From: Butyricimonas synergistica DSM 23225
GTDB lineage: Bacteria; Bacteroidota; Bacteroidia; Bacteroidales; Marinifilaceae
Direction of reading: 5' to 3'
NCBI RefSeq assembly: GCF_000379665.1
Contig: NZ_KB903367.1
Span: 361,569-425,568, forward strand
DNA: 64,000 nucleotides
Within the stretch, counting starts at the first letter, position 1. The number at the start of each line of letters is the position of its first letter. This document shows positions 1 to 8,714 of this stretch, one piece after another. The translations under genes and the position numbers were made by a program. The notes beneath the pieces were generated by a model. It saw only the letters and a program-made list of their open reading frames with translations. It was not told the origin of the DNA and searched no databases.

Positions 1-51
1 GATCAGGAACATATTGTGATTATCTAAGATATATTCTCGTGATGATTTTGA

Positions 52-87
52 ATTGGGCTGTCTAAAGTTGGCAGCCCAATTTTTTTT
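52..87 (+). terminator. Rho-independent terminator for a gene left of the window
   Basis: The 9-nt arms ATTGGGCTG (52-60) and CAGCCCAAT (72-80) are perfect complements around an 11-nt loop and are followed by a T run. The T run lies on the plus-strand side, so it should end a transcript entering from the left. It abuts the HU stop codon and may also slow transcription from the other side. Confidence 0.75.
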
Positions 88-380
88 CATCCTTTTTTTT
101 CAGCTTTTTCCTTTTGTTTTAATCTCACTGATTTACTGGCTGTAAATTTGATATACTCGTAAGGCAAGTAGGTTTCTACTTGGTGGGTAGCCAGATTGAA
201 GCGTTCTCTTTTCTTCTGTTGTTTCACGCTCAGGGTGCCGAAATCCTGAATCGTGATTTTTTCTCCCGCTTCCAGAGATTCCAGTATGCAGGAGAGAAAC
301 GTGTTGATGACAAGAGCGGAAACCACTTGACTTTGACCACATTTCTCCGCAACTTTCTTAGCTAATTCTCTTTTGTTCAT
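87..380 (-). CDS. HU/IHF family DNA-binding protein
   Basis: A 97-residue protein of the normal length for HU-family nucleoid proteins. The N-terminal helices start with MNKRELAKKVAEKCG, followed by the family pattern of a beta-arm region (GEKITIQDFGTLSV) and a basic C-terminal tail. The usual DNA-intercalating arm motif (RNPxTG) is replaced by NLATHQVETYLP, so DNA bending may differ from canonical HU. I see no TAnnTTTG promoter on the minus strand between the start and the inverted repeat at 455. This is notable because the adjacent segment may be invertible and could supply a promoter in its other orientation. Role in chromosome architecture or regulation is inferred from family. Confidence 0.85.
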   Translation of the reverse strand: MNKRELAKKVAEKCGQSQVVSALVINTFLSCILESLEAGEKITIQDFGTLSVKQQKKRERFNLATHQVETYLPYEYIKFTASKSVRLKQKEKAEKKG

Positions 381-454
381 AATTAAATTCTAATGCACGT
401 GTTTGAGTTCCAATTTTTTATTTTGAGTGATTTAACGTTATTCCGGCAACTATT

Positions 455-626
455 TGTCAGGATAAACGTTCGTTAAATTGGACACCCTTTTGAGCGTGAG
501 TAACAGGCGTTTTAACTATTCTTTCTAATTACCTAACGATTTCTATCTAACTTTTTTACTAACGATTGATTTTGTTTTTTCAAAAATTGGTATATTTGTC
601 TGTGTAAATGAACGTTTTTGTTGACA
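455..626. repeat. Inverted repeat pair flanking a putative invertible promoter
   Basis: Left arm 455-476 and right arm 605-626 (read on the minus strand) are 22 nt long and identical at 17 positions. They share TGTCA, then AAACGTTC, then TT. The AACGTT cores lie at 465-470 and 611-616, giving about 146 bp between their centres. The enclosed DNA carries a TATATTTG promoter element (591-598) pointing at the adjacent DNA invertase gene. Size, arm length and promoter placement match invertible promoters of Bacteroides surface-polysaccharide loci. The AAACGTTCGT core resembles my recollection of Mpi target sites. Inversion itself cannot be seen in one sequence. Confidence 0.55.
591..598 (+). promoter_or_regulatory. 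Bacteroidetes -7 element for the invertase gene
   Basis: TATATTTG fits TAnnTTTG exactly. A TTG at 566-568 lies 22 nt upstream and is a poor -33 candidate. Transcription would begin near 605, inside the right inverted repeat, leaving a leader of about 100 nt. This placement also rules out an ATG at 608 as the real start of the invertase. Confidence 0.55.
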
Positions 627-721
627 GCTGTTTGGCTTCGCATTTGACGACTGTGATTTGTGGCTATAAAATTGTGATCCTTTGTCCGGAGGTTCTTATT
701 TGTATGGTAAATGTTATAGTT

Positions 722-1318
722 ATGGTAATAGGTTATTTGAGAGTCAGTACGGGAAAGCAACATATCGAAAATCAGAGAGAAGAAATACAAAGATTCGCAA
801 CTCGGAAACATTTGAAGATCGATAGGTGGGTGACGGAAGTGGTGAGTGGGAAGAAGCATGAGCATGACCGTAAGCTCGGGAAATTATTGAAAAGTTTGAA
901 AAAAGGAGATGTGTTAATCGTGACGGAATTGTCGCGGTTGAGTAGGACATTGTTGAATATCATGTCTATTTTGCATCGTTGTTTAGAGAAGGAAATCGTC
1001 ATTTATAGCACGAAGGACGGTTATGCCTTTGATAACAGTATAAACAGTAAGGTACTCGCCTTCGCTTTCGCGTTGGTGGCAGAGATTGAGCATAATTTGA
1101 TTTCTATGAGGACGAAGGAAGCTCTGGCGCATCGAAAGTCGGAAGGGGTTCGATTGGGGCGTCCTCTCGGGGGAGGAAAACAACAAATTTTATTAGAGAA
1201 TAAGGAAGAGATCAATCGACTGTTGCAAGAAGGTGTTTCTATTTCGGCTATTTGCCGGATGTTTAAGGTGTCGCGGGAAACTTTCTACACGGTAAACCGG
1301 AAACACCCGTTATTTTAG
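722..1318 (+). CDS. Serine site-specific recombinase, Mpi-like DNA invertase
   Basis: A 198-residue resolvase/invertase. The catalytic serine is in the opening strand (GYLRVSTGKQ), with the helix pattern ELSRLSRT and the long E-helix region NLISMRTKEALAHRK. A short C-terminal helix-turn-helix follows (GVSISAICRMFKVSRETFY). I chose ATG 722 because the resolvase fold begins at once; ATG 704 would add six residues, and ATG 608 sits at the predicted transcription start. Length and sequence style match the Mpi master DNA invertase of Bacteroides, which inverts many promoters in trans. Here an inverted repeat pair lies just upstream, so the gene may switch its own promoter. Confidence 0.85.
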   Translation: MVIGYLRVSTGKQHIENQREEIQRFATRKHLKIDRWVTEVVSGKKHEHDRKLGKLLKSLKKGDVLIVTELSRLSRTLLNIMSILHRCLEKEIVIYSTKDGYAFDNSINSKVLAFAFALVAEIEHNLISMRTKEALAHRKSEGVRLGRPLGGGKQQILLENKEEINRLLQEGVSISAICRMFKVSRETFYTVNRKHPLF

Positions 1319-1325
1319 GGAAATG

Positions 1326-1354
1326 AAAAGGACTGCCCAATGGACAGCCCTTTT
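1326..1354. terminator. Bidirectional terminator between invertase and pruA
   Basis: AAAAGGACTGCCC and GGACAGCCCTTTT pair with two mismatches around a short loop. A T-rich tract follows on the plus side and an A-rich tract precedes it, so it can serve both convergent genes. Confidence 0.7.
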
Positions 1355-1377
1355 GGTTTTACAACTGTAAACTTTTA

Positions 1378-3009
1378 TTATTCTTCCAAGAAATTCGGAT
1401 ACATGTAATTCGTAGCCGGTACAAATGTTTCTTTGATTGCTTGCGGGGATACCCAGCGTAGCAGATTGAAGATGGTACCTGCTTTGTCGTTTGTGCCGGA
1501 TGCGCGACCGCCACCGAAGGGTTGTTGGTCAACCACGGCGCCCGTGGGTTTGTCGTTGATGTAGAAGTTCCCGGCTGTATGTGTCAGACGTTCAGTCATC
1601 CGCTCGATATTGGCACGGTCTTTCGAGAAGATCGCCCCGGTGAGAGCGTAAGTCGAGTTTTTGTCCAGGATATCCAGAGTTTCGTCTACTTTCTCGGGAT
1701 CATAAACATAAACCGTAAGGATCGGTCCGAATAATTCTTCACGCATGGTGATATAATCTGGTTTGAAGGCTTGGATGATGGTTGGTTGGATGAAATATCC
1801 GGCACTCATGTCGTAGTGTCCTCCCGCGATAACTTCGGCGTCTGCAGATTTGTTTGCCTCGTCGATAGCATTGGCTAACTTAACGAAAGAAGCTTCGTCG
1901 ATCACGGCATTCACGAAATTCGTGAAGTCTTCTACTCCTCCGACTTTAATAGCTGCCAAGTCTTTTTGCACGTAGCTTTCAACTTCCGGCCAGATGTTGG
2001 ATGGAATGTAAGCCCGTGAAGCGGCAGAACATTTTTGTCCCTGGTACTCGAAAGCACCCCGCACGATAGCGGTAGCGACTTCTTTCGGGCAGGCTGTCGG
2101 GTCGGCGAAGATATAGTCTTTACCTCCGGTTTCACCCACGATTCTCGGGTAACTCCGGTATTTATCGATATTCTTCACGATGGTGGCCCAAATGTCATTG
2201 AATACTTGGGTGGAACCGGTGAAGTGAATACCTGCAAATTCTCTGTGCGAGAAGATTACCTCGGAAGCCGTTGGTCCGGAACAGTACACCAGATTGATAA
2301 CACCGTCAGGTAATCCGGCTTCTTTCAAGATTTCCATGATTAGATGTGCGGAATAAACAGCTGTTTTTGAAGGCTTCCACACGCATACATTACCCATTAG
2401 TGCCGGAGCTCCCGGAAGGTTACCGGCAATAGAGGTAAAGTTGAATGGAGTCAATGCGAAAACGAACCCTTCCAATGGGCGCCAAACCGTACGGTTCCAG
2501 ATGCCCGGGGCTGAATTCGGTTGCATATGATATATTTCGTACATATTCTTCACGTTGAAACGGAAGAAGTCTGCTAACTCGGCGACACAGTCAATTTCTG
2601 CTTGGAAAGCATTTTTAGATTGTCCTAACATGGTAACGGCGTTCATCCGTTGACGATATGGACCAGCCAAAAGGTCGGCAGCTTTCAGGAAGATTGCGGC
2701 ACGGCTTTCCCAGCTCATTTTTTCCCATTCCGGTTTTGCTTTCATCGCAGCGTCGATAGCCATTTTCACGTGGCTTGCATCTCCTTGATGGTAGTGTCCC
2801 AGCAAGTGGTGATGGTCGTGCGGCGGACGTATATCCATTAATTTGTCGGTGCGGACTTCTTTTCCTCCGATAATCATGGGAAGGTCAACAACCGTGGCAC
2901 GCAACGCATTGATTTGTGACTTCAATTCTTTTCTTTCCGGCGAACCCGGAGCATAACTTTTGATGGGTTCATTGGTAATGTTAGGTAATTTGAATACTCC
3001 TTTGGACAT
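1378..3009 (-). CDS. pruA: L-glutamate gamma-semialdehyde (1-pyrroline-5-carboxylate) dehydrogenase
   Basis: A 543-residue aldehyde dehydrogenase that oxidises glutamate semialdehyde to glutamate with NAD+ in proline and arginine breakdown. It has the active-site glutamate motif VGETGGKDY, the catalytic cysteine in GQKCSAASRAY and the cofactor loop FTGSTQVF. The length and the N-terminal stretch IGGKEVRTD fit the stand-alone PruA type rather than the PutA fusion. It is a single-gene unit: a promoter lies upstream on the minus strand, and a terminator is shared with the convergent invertase. No proline dehydrogenase gene is visible here. Confidence 0.93.
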   Translation of the reverse strand: MSKGVFKLPNITNEPIKSYAPGSPERKELKSQINALRATVVDLPMIIGGKEVRTDKLMDIRPPHDHHHLLGHYHQGDASHVKMAIDAAMKAKPEWEKMSWESRAAIFLKAADLLAGPYRQRMNAVTMLGQSKNAFQAEIDCVAELADFFRFNVKNMYEIYHMQPNSAPGIWNRTVWRPLEGFVFALTPFNFTSIAGNLPGAPALMGNVCVWKPSKTAVYSAHLIMEILKEAGLPDGVINLVYCSGPTASEVIFSHREFAGIHFTGSTQVFNDIWATIVKNIDKYRSYPRIVGETGGKDYIFADPTACPKEVATAIVRGAFEYQGQKCSAASRAYIPSNIWPEVESYVQKDLAAIKVGGVEDFTNFVNAVIDEASFVKLANAIDEANKSADAEVIAGGHYDMSAGYFIQPTIIQAFKPDYITMREELFGPILTVYVYDPEKVDETLDILDKNSTYALTGAIFSKDRANIERMTERLTHTAGNFYINDKPTGAVVDQQPFGGGRASGTNDKAGTIFNLLRWVSPQAIKETFVPATNYMYPNFLEE

Positions 3010-3047
3010 ATTTTATTTTTTTGTAGTTAGTATTTTTCAAGATTTTC

Positions 3048-3077
3048 CAAATATACAAAATTATTTCATGGAACAAA
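3048..3077 (-). promoter_or_regulatory. pruA promoter
   Basis: On the minus strand TTTG (3077-3074) is separated by 18 nt from TATATTTG (3055-3048), which ends about 38 nt before the pruA start codon. This is close to the Bacteroidetes housekeeping consensus. Confidence 0.6.
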
Positions 3078-3146
3078 CATGACATTTGTTAGTTTTTCGA
3101 TTTTAAATGCAAATTTAGTAGTTTAGTGCAATCAAAATAAGTTTCG

Positions 3147-3154
3147 TATATTTG
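3147..3154 (+). promoter_or_regulatory. -7 element for the ABC-F gene
   Basis: TATATTTG is an exact TAnnTTTG match. Transcription would start near 3161, which excludes an upstream in-frame ATG at 3152 and supports ATG 3197. No convincing -33 element is visible. Confidence 0.5.
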
Positions 3155-3196
3155 CATCCGTTAAATACGGAAGGTTTCAATTTTCAAGTTATTGTA

Positions 3197-5137
3197 ATGA
3201 TTTCAGTTAATAATGTAAGTGTTTTATTCGGGGATTATGCGTTGTTGGATTCCATCTCATTTCTGGTGAACAAGAGGGATAGAATTGGTTTGACCGGACG
3301 GAATGGGGCGGGAAAATCCACTCTGTTGAAGATTCTTGCTGGGGTGCAGGAACCTTCCGAGGGAAGCGTGTCGGTGCCTTCCGGTTTGAAGATCGGTTAT
3401 TTACCCCAGACGAAAGTGTATGCCGAAGGGAAAACCGTGCGGGAAGAGGCAGAAACGGCTTTCAATGATGTGTTGGGATTACAACAAGAGGTAGAGAGAT
3501 TGCACACAGAGTTGGCTGAACGGACGGATTACGAGTCGGACGGTTACATGGCGTTGATTGATAGATTGAACGAAAAGACCGAATTGTTGCGTATGCGGGG
3601 TGCCGATAATATGAACGGGGAAGTTGAGGTCGTGTTGAAGGGGTTGGGTTTCCGTCAAGAGGATTTGGATCGCCGTTGCGAGGAGTTCAGCGGGGGATGG
3701 CGTATGCGCATCGAGTTGGCGAAGATATTGTTGGCTCGTCCGGATGTGTTTTTATTAGATGAGCCCACGAACCATTTGGATATTGAGTCTATATCCTGGT
3801 TGGAGTCGTTCTTGCAGGGATACCCGGGGGCTGTGGTGCTTGTTTCCCACGACAGGGCTTTTTTGGATAATATCACGAGCCGTACGGTGGAGATTTCATT
3901 GAGCAAGATTTATGATTATAAGGTGTCGTACACGAAATTTATCGAGTTGAGGAAGGAGCGCATCGAACAACAATTGCGTGCCTACGAGAACCAGCAAAAG
4001 CAGATTAAAGATACGGAAGATTTTATCGAACGCTTCCGTTACAAGGCGACGAAAGCGGTGCAAGTGCAATCACGGATCAAGCAGTTGGAAAAGATTGACC
4101 GGATAGAGGTCGAGCAGGAGGATTCGGCTCGGATTAACGTGCGTTTCCAACCGGCGGTGCGATCGGGTGATGTCGTGGTGAGTGGTCGTGATTTGACTAA
4201 AGCATACGGCGACCACGTGGTGCTGCACGAGGTGAATTTGGATGTACTGAGAGGGGAAAAGGTGGCTTTCGTGGGAAAGAACGGGGAAGGAAAGACGACT
4301 CTGGTGAAAATGATTATGGATCAGATTCCTTACGAGGGAGCGTTGAAGATCGGACATAACGTGAATATCGGGTACTTTGCGCAGAATCAGGCGGATTTAC
4401 TTGATCCGACGTTGAGTGTACTTGACACGGTGGATCAGGTGGCTGTTGGGGAGATTCGGAAAAAGATACGGGATATACTGGGTGCTTTTTTGTTCTCCGG
4501 GGAGGATGTCGATAAGAAAGTGAAAGTGCTTTCCGGGGGAGAGCGGACTCGGCTTGCCATGGTGCGCTTGTTGTTGGAGCCTTATAACGTGTTGATTCTT
4601 GACGAGCCGACCAACCATTTGGATATGCGCACGAAAGATATATTGAAAGACGCGTTGAAAAAGTTCGAGGGGACAGTGATTGTCGTTTCACATGACCGTG
4701 ACTTCCTGATTGGATTGGCGGATAAAGTGTACGAGTTTACCAATAAGAATATAAAGGAGTACTTGGGTGGGGTGACTCATTTTCTGGAAGCGAAAAAGTT
4801 GGAATGTTTCCGGGAATACGAGCAAATGCATCCCCGGAAGGTGCAGCAGGAGAAGGCTGTGGAAGAAGAAGCCGTTTCAGAGAATAAGGTTGCTTTCGAG
4901 GAGCGTAAACAATGGAATAAGGAAATTAAGCGGTCGGAGGTGAGGATTGAGAAGTTGGAAACCGAGATTGCCGATTGGGAACAAACCATTGCGGATGCCG
5001 AGGAGAAAATGGCAACAGGAACGATAAATGATGAGTTGCTGAAAGCATATGATGATGCGAAGAAGCGCTTGGAAGCGTGTATGGGGGAGTGGGAAGAGGA
5101 AAACGAACGATTGGAAAATTTAAAAGCTAAAATATAA
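3197..5137 (+). CDS. ABC-F family ATPase (ribosome-associated)
   Basis: A 646-residue protein with two ABC ATPase domains and no membrane segment. Domain 1 has Walker A GRNGAGKSTLLK, signature FSGGWRMR and Walker B with FLLDEPTNHLD. Domain 2 has GKNGEGKTTLVK, LSGGERTRL and LILDEPTNHLD. The charged linker between the domains fits the P-site tRNA interaction motif of ABC-F proteins, and the tail from about residue 545 is a predicted coiled coil as in Uup/YdiF types. ABC-F proteins act on the translating ribosome; whether this one is a housekeeping or a resistance type cannot be told from sequence. rlmB follows after 9 nt, suggesting a translation-related operon. Confidence 0.88.
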   Translation: MISVNNVSVLFGDYALLDSISFLVNKRDRIGLTGRNGAGKSTLLKILAGVQEPSEGSVSVPSGLKIGYLPQTKVYAEGKTVREEAETAFNDVLGLQQEVERLHTELAERTDYESDGYMALIDRLNEKTELLRMRGADNMNGEVEVVLKGLGFRQEDLDRRCEEFSGGWRMRIELAKILLARPDVFLLDEPTNHLDIESISWLESFLQGYPGAVVLVSHDRAFLDNITSRTVEISLSKIYDYKVSYTKFIELRKERIEQQLRAYENQQKQIKDTEDFIERFRYKATKAVQVQSRIKQLEKIDRIEVEQEDSARINVRFQPAVRSGDVVVSGRDLTKAYGDHVVLHEVNLDVLRGEKVAFVGKNGEGKTTLVKMIMDQIPYEGALKIGHNVNIGYFAQNQADLLDPTLSVLDTVDQVAVGEIRKKIRDILGAFLFSGEDVDKKVKVLSGGERTRLAMVRLLLEPYNVLILDEPTNHLDMRTKDILKDALKKFEGTVIVVSHDRDFLIGLADKVYEFTNKNIKEYLGGVTHFLEAKKLECFREYEQMHPRKVQQEKAVEEEAVSENKVAFEERKQWNKEIKRSEVRIEKLETEIADWEQTIADAEEKMATGTINDELLKAYDDAKKRLEACMGEWEEENERLENLKAKI

Positions 5138-5146
5138 ATTATAAAG

Positions 5147-5887
5147 ATGGCAAAGTTTAAACAAGAATGTATTTTCGGTATTCGTACCGTGATGGAGGCG
5201 ATACAGGATGAGAAAGAAATCGATAAAGTGATGTTCCGTCAAGGAATAAAGGGTGAGTTATTCCAGCAGTTATTTGCGGTGGTGCGTGAACGTCAAATCC
5301 CGTTCCAGTATGTCCCGGAAGAGGTGTTTAAACCGTTTGCCGGACGTAATCACCAAGGGGTGCTGGCTGAGATTTCCCCGATTCCTTACCAGGATATAAA
5401 TGAGGTGATCGATAAAGTAGTCGCAGAAGGGAAGAATCCGCTCGTGTTGATATTAGACCGGATCACGGATGTGCGCAACTTGGGAGGGATAGCCCGTACT
5501 GCCGAATGTGCCGGCGTGAATGCGATATTGATCCCGAATAAGAATTCAGCTAAAATATCTTCCGATGCGATCAAAACATCCGCGGGGGCGTTATATCATT
5601 TACCTGTATGCCGCGAGAAAAACTTGAAGAAGACGATCAAGGAATTGAAACGGCGCGGATTGACCTTATTCGCTGCCACGGAGAAAGCCGAGAAGTTCTA
5701 CACGCAAGTCAATATGAAAGACGGTTGTATGTTCATCATGGGTTCCGAGGATACCGGTATTGACGAGGAATTGTTAGCCTTGGCAGACGAACAAATCAAA
5801 ATACCTCAATTCGGTAAAATCGAATCGTTGAATGTTTCTGCTGCAGCAGCAATATTAATGTATGAAGCTGTACGTCAACGGTCATGA
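5147..5887 (+). CDS. rlmB: 23S rRNA 2'-O-methyltransferase, SpoU/TrmH family (RlmB type)
   Basis: A 246-residue SPOUT methyltransferase. The N-terminal substrate-binding domain (GIRTVMEAIQDEKEIDKV) is followed by the knotted catalytic domain. SpoU motif 1 is NLGGIARTAECAG, motif 2 is FIMGSEDTGID, and motif 3 is IPQFGKIESLNVSAAAAI. RlmB methylates G2251 in the 23S peptidyl-transferase region using S-adenosylmethionine. It lies 9 nt after the ABC-F gene and ends 8 nt before the convergent lptD stop. The exact target nucleotide is inferred from overall family resemblance. Confidence 0.87.
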   Translation: MAKFKQECIFGIRTVMEAIQDEKEIDKVMFRQGIKGELFQQLFAVVRERQIPFQYVPEEVFKPFAGRNHQGVLAEISPIPYQDINEVIDKVVAEGKNPLVLILDRITDVRNLGGIARTAECAGVNAILIPNKNSAKISSDAIKTSAGALYHLPVCREKNLKKTIKELKRRGLTLFAATEKAEKFYTQVNMKDGCMFIMGSEDTGIDEELLALADEQIKIPQFGKIESLNVSAAAAILMYEAVRQRS

Positions 5888-5895
5888 ATTGAGGA

Positions 5896-8598
5896 TTAGA
5901 ATCCCCGAACTCTGTCCGTGAAGGATTCCCGTTTGGTCAGTTTCAAATCTCTTAACATGGAGGAACGCACGTGTATCTCGAAGTTAAAGGATTGGTGCTG
6001 ACCGAACGGCATACAATTGAAGGTCATTTCCCAACAGTGCAGATCCCGCGTGATATTGAAACTCGTTGAGGTCACTTCCTTGGCTTTGAAATCGAATCCC
6101 GATTGAAAACCGATTTTCCATTTCGGAGTTAGTGAAAGATTACCGGAGAAGTTTAATATTTGCCGGATATCTCCTTTCCCTTTTGGGCTTTGTTTGGAGT
6201 AAGTCTTCGAGTAGTTAAGATTATAACTGATACTTAAATCCCAAGGAACATTAAAGTCCATGTAATCGTCAAAATATCCTCCGGTCATATCCTCCTCCTC
6301 TTCTTTTTTCTTATCTTTATTTTTATCGTTTTGTCCCCCGGAAAAACTGAAATTACTAGAGATCGTGGCATTGGTCAAACGTCCGATTCCTCCATGGTAT
6401 TTGTTGATTTTACGCCCTTCCCCGTCCACTGCATAAGGGTCTAATGTACCGGAAAAGTTCAGGTCGACTTTATTGTTAAGTACTTTTGTACGGGCACTCA
6501 GTCCGATCGTGGAGAATCTCATACTATCCGCGAAAGGATTATAAGAAACATTTATCCGGAAACTTTCCAGTAGTTTGACTTTCTTGAATTGTTCGTCTCC
6601 CGTGGTATCGTTATCGTTCCGGACTTTCATTTCAACGTTGTTATCCAAGCTGAAGCTGATACTTCCGGATTGTTTGCCGACCGTTGTTTTCGGAGTATAA
6701 GGCAAGCCCTCGTGGATGGCATATTCTACAAATTCTTCTCCGTTGAAATACGTTTTCGTGTATTTGCCGAGGGGTTTTAATGCTGGAGTATAGGATGCCG
6801 TAATGGACGGACGGATCATATGGCGGATTGCCGCCACTTTGGAACCCGGTTTGAATAGGAACATACCGTAAATGGTCGGCGTGTAACCGATGGATGCACT
6901 AGCTGAATAGTCGTGTGAATAGTTCATGCCCGGTACAACTCTTTTGACTATTTGTCCCCCGGCGTTGCTGGTGTCCGGTACCCATATTTTCTCGATCGTT
7001 TTAGTATTAAGGTATCCGTTATAATTTAACGAAGGGGTAAAGGTTACGTCTTGTGCAATTTTGAATGATAAACTGAGCGGGATGTTGTGTTTGAATCCGT
7101 TGTCCCAATCTCTTTCAAAAGATGATTTGAATAATTTATCTTCTTTGGTTTGAATGTTGTTGCGCAATTCTGCCGAGTAGGATATACCGATGTTATCGTA
7201 CCATTTCATTTCCCCTACCTTGTCTTTTTTGCGGAAAGGGTAGATTTGTGACATACGCAGGCTAAGATTTGGAAGCGTGACAGAAATGGATGAATCCTGA
7301 CTGTTTTGGCTATGGCTGAATGATCCACTTAAACTGAACGGGCTTTCCGGCCATTTTTTGCTCCAGGATATACTGGATTGCTTTCGTTGATTGGCAATAT
7401 CGTTTATATTATTCGCGTTGTAGTAGTTGTTTCTGGCGGAAGACATATCCACAGAAGCAGAGAAAGAACTATAAGGATTGGCTTTCCCGTCTTGGCTGTG
7501 CGTCCAACGAACAGCCCAGTCGGAAGATTCCTGGTAGTCGGGTAAACCTTTTTCACTCACGTGGTTTTTACTCATCGAGGCACTGAATTGCCCGTTGAAT
7601 TTATATCGTTTCCTGTATGTTGTCGAGTATTGTAACCCCCATGATCCATTCGTGTATATATCACCCGTAAAAGTCATGTCAATATAGTCATTGACGTAGA
7701 GATAATACCCCCCCCCTCTCAGGTTGAACCCTCTCATTCGCTCTTCCCCGTACGTTGGCATGATAATACCGGAAGTCCCTTTCTTGGAAATCGGGAAGAA
7801 GCCGAACGGTATAAATATAGGTAAAGGAACGTCTTCTAACTCGAGGTAAGTGAATCCCACGAATATTCTTTTGTCTTTAATCATCTTTGCCCGGTTCATC
7901 CGTAACCGGAAGTGAGGGTGGTCGTGGTCGTCGCACGTGGTGTATGAACCATGTACCACGCAATATACGGAGTCACTCATCTTTTTCGTGGTTTGCCCCT
8001 GCACGTATCCTTCCCCTTCCTGCGTGATGATCTCTGAAATAAGTCCTTTCTTGGAGTCAAAATTGTACCTCAATTCTTTTCCCTCAAATTCCTGAGCCCC
8101 GTCCTTGAATTTGGGTGTGCCTTTTAGTTCTCCCACGGAATCGGGAGCCCCGGTGGCATAGGCTTCTTTTTTCTCCATGTCCAGCACGATATAGTCTGCC
8201 TTGAGCTCGCTCGTGAGGTATTTCACAAATCCGTTGCCGTACAAGAATACTTTCTTGCCACCGATGGAAAATTTGACAGAATCGTCGGCGTTGTAAGTGA
8301 TTAAATCACTGAATAACGGTTTCGGTCGGGTGGTATCATTTTGGATCGTGTCGATAGGCATGCCCGTCGAGTCATACACGATGCGAATGCTATCCCCAGG
8401 TTGTCCCGTTGTATCGAGAGCGAGGAGCGGTAACCTGTCCGAAGACGGTTTAGTTGTGTCACTGGTAGATGTAGCATATCTTTCTCCGAAAATAATCTCG
8501 GAGGCAAGACCGTTGGATGATAGTATTATCGGCAGGGCGATCACCGTTAAAATGATACATTTCTTAATAAAAAGCCCTGTATATAATCTAATTTGCAA
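5896..8598 (-). CDS. lptD: LPS-assembly outer-membrane protein LptD/OstA
   Basis: A 900-residue protein with a signal peptide (hydrophobic residues 14-29). An OstA-like periplasmic domain from about residue 100 (AYATGAPDSVGELKG, AQEFEGKELRYNFD) is followed by a long barrel region with alternating aromatic strands. The segment PLPIFIPFGFFPIS and the GTSGIIMPTYGEE turn are typical of the LptD barrel entry. The protein should insert LPS or lipooligosaccharide into the outer leaflet. A Lys/Glu-rich stretch at about residues 763-775 (KNKDKKKEEEEDM) is an unusual charged insertion, probably a surface or periplasmic loop. It is transcribed divergently from the amidase gene. Confidence 0.85.
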   Translation of the reverse strand: MQIRLYTGLFIKKCIILTVIALPIILSSNGLASEIIFGERYATSTSDTTKPSSDRLPLLALDTTGQPGDSIRIVYDSTGMPIDTIQNDTTRPKPLFSDLITYNADDSVKFSIGGKKVFLYGNGFVKYLTSELKADYIVLDMEKKEAYATGAPDSVGELKGTPKFKDGAQEFEGKELRYNFDSKKGLISEIITQEGEGYVQGQTTKKMSDSVYCVVHGSYTTCDDHDHPHFRLRMNRAKMIKDKRIFVGFTYLELEDVPLPIFIPFGFFPISKKGTSGIIMPTYGEERMRGFNLRGGGYYLYVNDYIDMTFTGDIYTNGSWGLQYSTTYRKRYKFNGQFSASMSKNHVSEKGLPDYQESSDWAVRWTHSQDGKANPYSSFSASVDMSSARNNYYNANNINDIANQRKQSSISWSKKWPESPFSLSGSFSHSQNSQDSSISVTLPNLSLRMSQIYPFRKKDKVGEMKWYDNIGISYSAELRNNIQTKEDKLFKSSFERDWDNGFKHNIPLSLSFKIAQDVTFTPSLNYNGYLNTKTIEKIWVPDTSNAGGQIVKRVVPGMNYSHDYSASASIGYTPTIYGMFLFKPGSKVAAIRHMIRPSITASYTPALKPLGKYTKTYFNGEEFVEYAIHEGLPYTPKTTVGKQSGSISFSLDNNVEMKVRNDNDTTGDEQFKKVKLLESFRINVSYNPFADSMRFSTIGLSARTKVLNNKVDLNFSGTLDPYAVDGEGRKINKYHGGIGRLTNATISSNFSFSGGQNDKNKDKKKEEEEDMTGGYFDDYMDFNVPWDLSISYNLNYSKTYSKQSPKGKGDIRQILNFSGNLSLTPKWKIGFQSGFDFKAKEVTSTSFNITRDLHCWEMTFNCMPFGQHQSFNFEIHVRSSMLRDLKLTKRESFTDRVRGF

Positions 8599-8655
8599 TT
8601 TAATATATTATTTTTGTGACTAATATTGCATGACGCATATAGCATTTTTGCTTTG

Positions 8656-8663
8656 CAAATGTA
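8656..8663 (-). promoter_or_regulatory. -7 element for lptD
   Basis: On the minus strand TACATTTG matches TAnnTTTG and ends about 58 nt before the lptD start. No -33 element is evident at the usual distance. Confidence 0.4.
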
Positions 8664-8714
8664 AGAAATAATGGTTGTTAATGGTCATGATTCTTTTTAA
8701 AAAGTTTTAAATAC

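Noticed and set aside
608..721. An upstream start for the invertase at ATG 608
   Set aside because: It lies at the predicted transcription start and inside an inverted repeat, and the added residues have no resemblance to resolvases.
890..1318. Insertion sequence or integrative element around the invertase
   Set aside because: No transposase, terminal repeats or target duplication; the serine recombinase is of the invertase length, not a large integrase.
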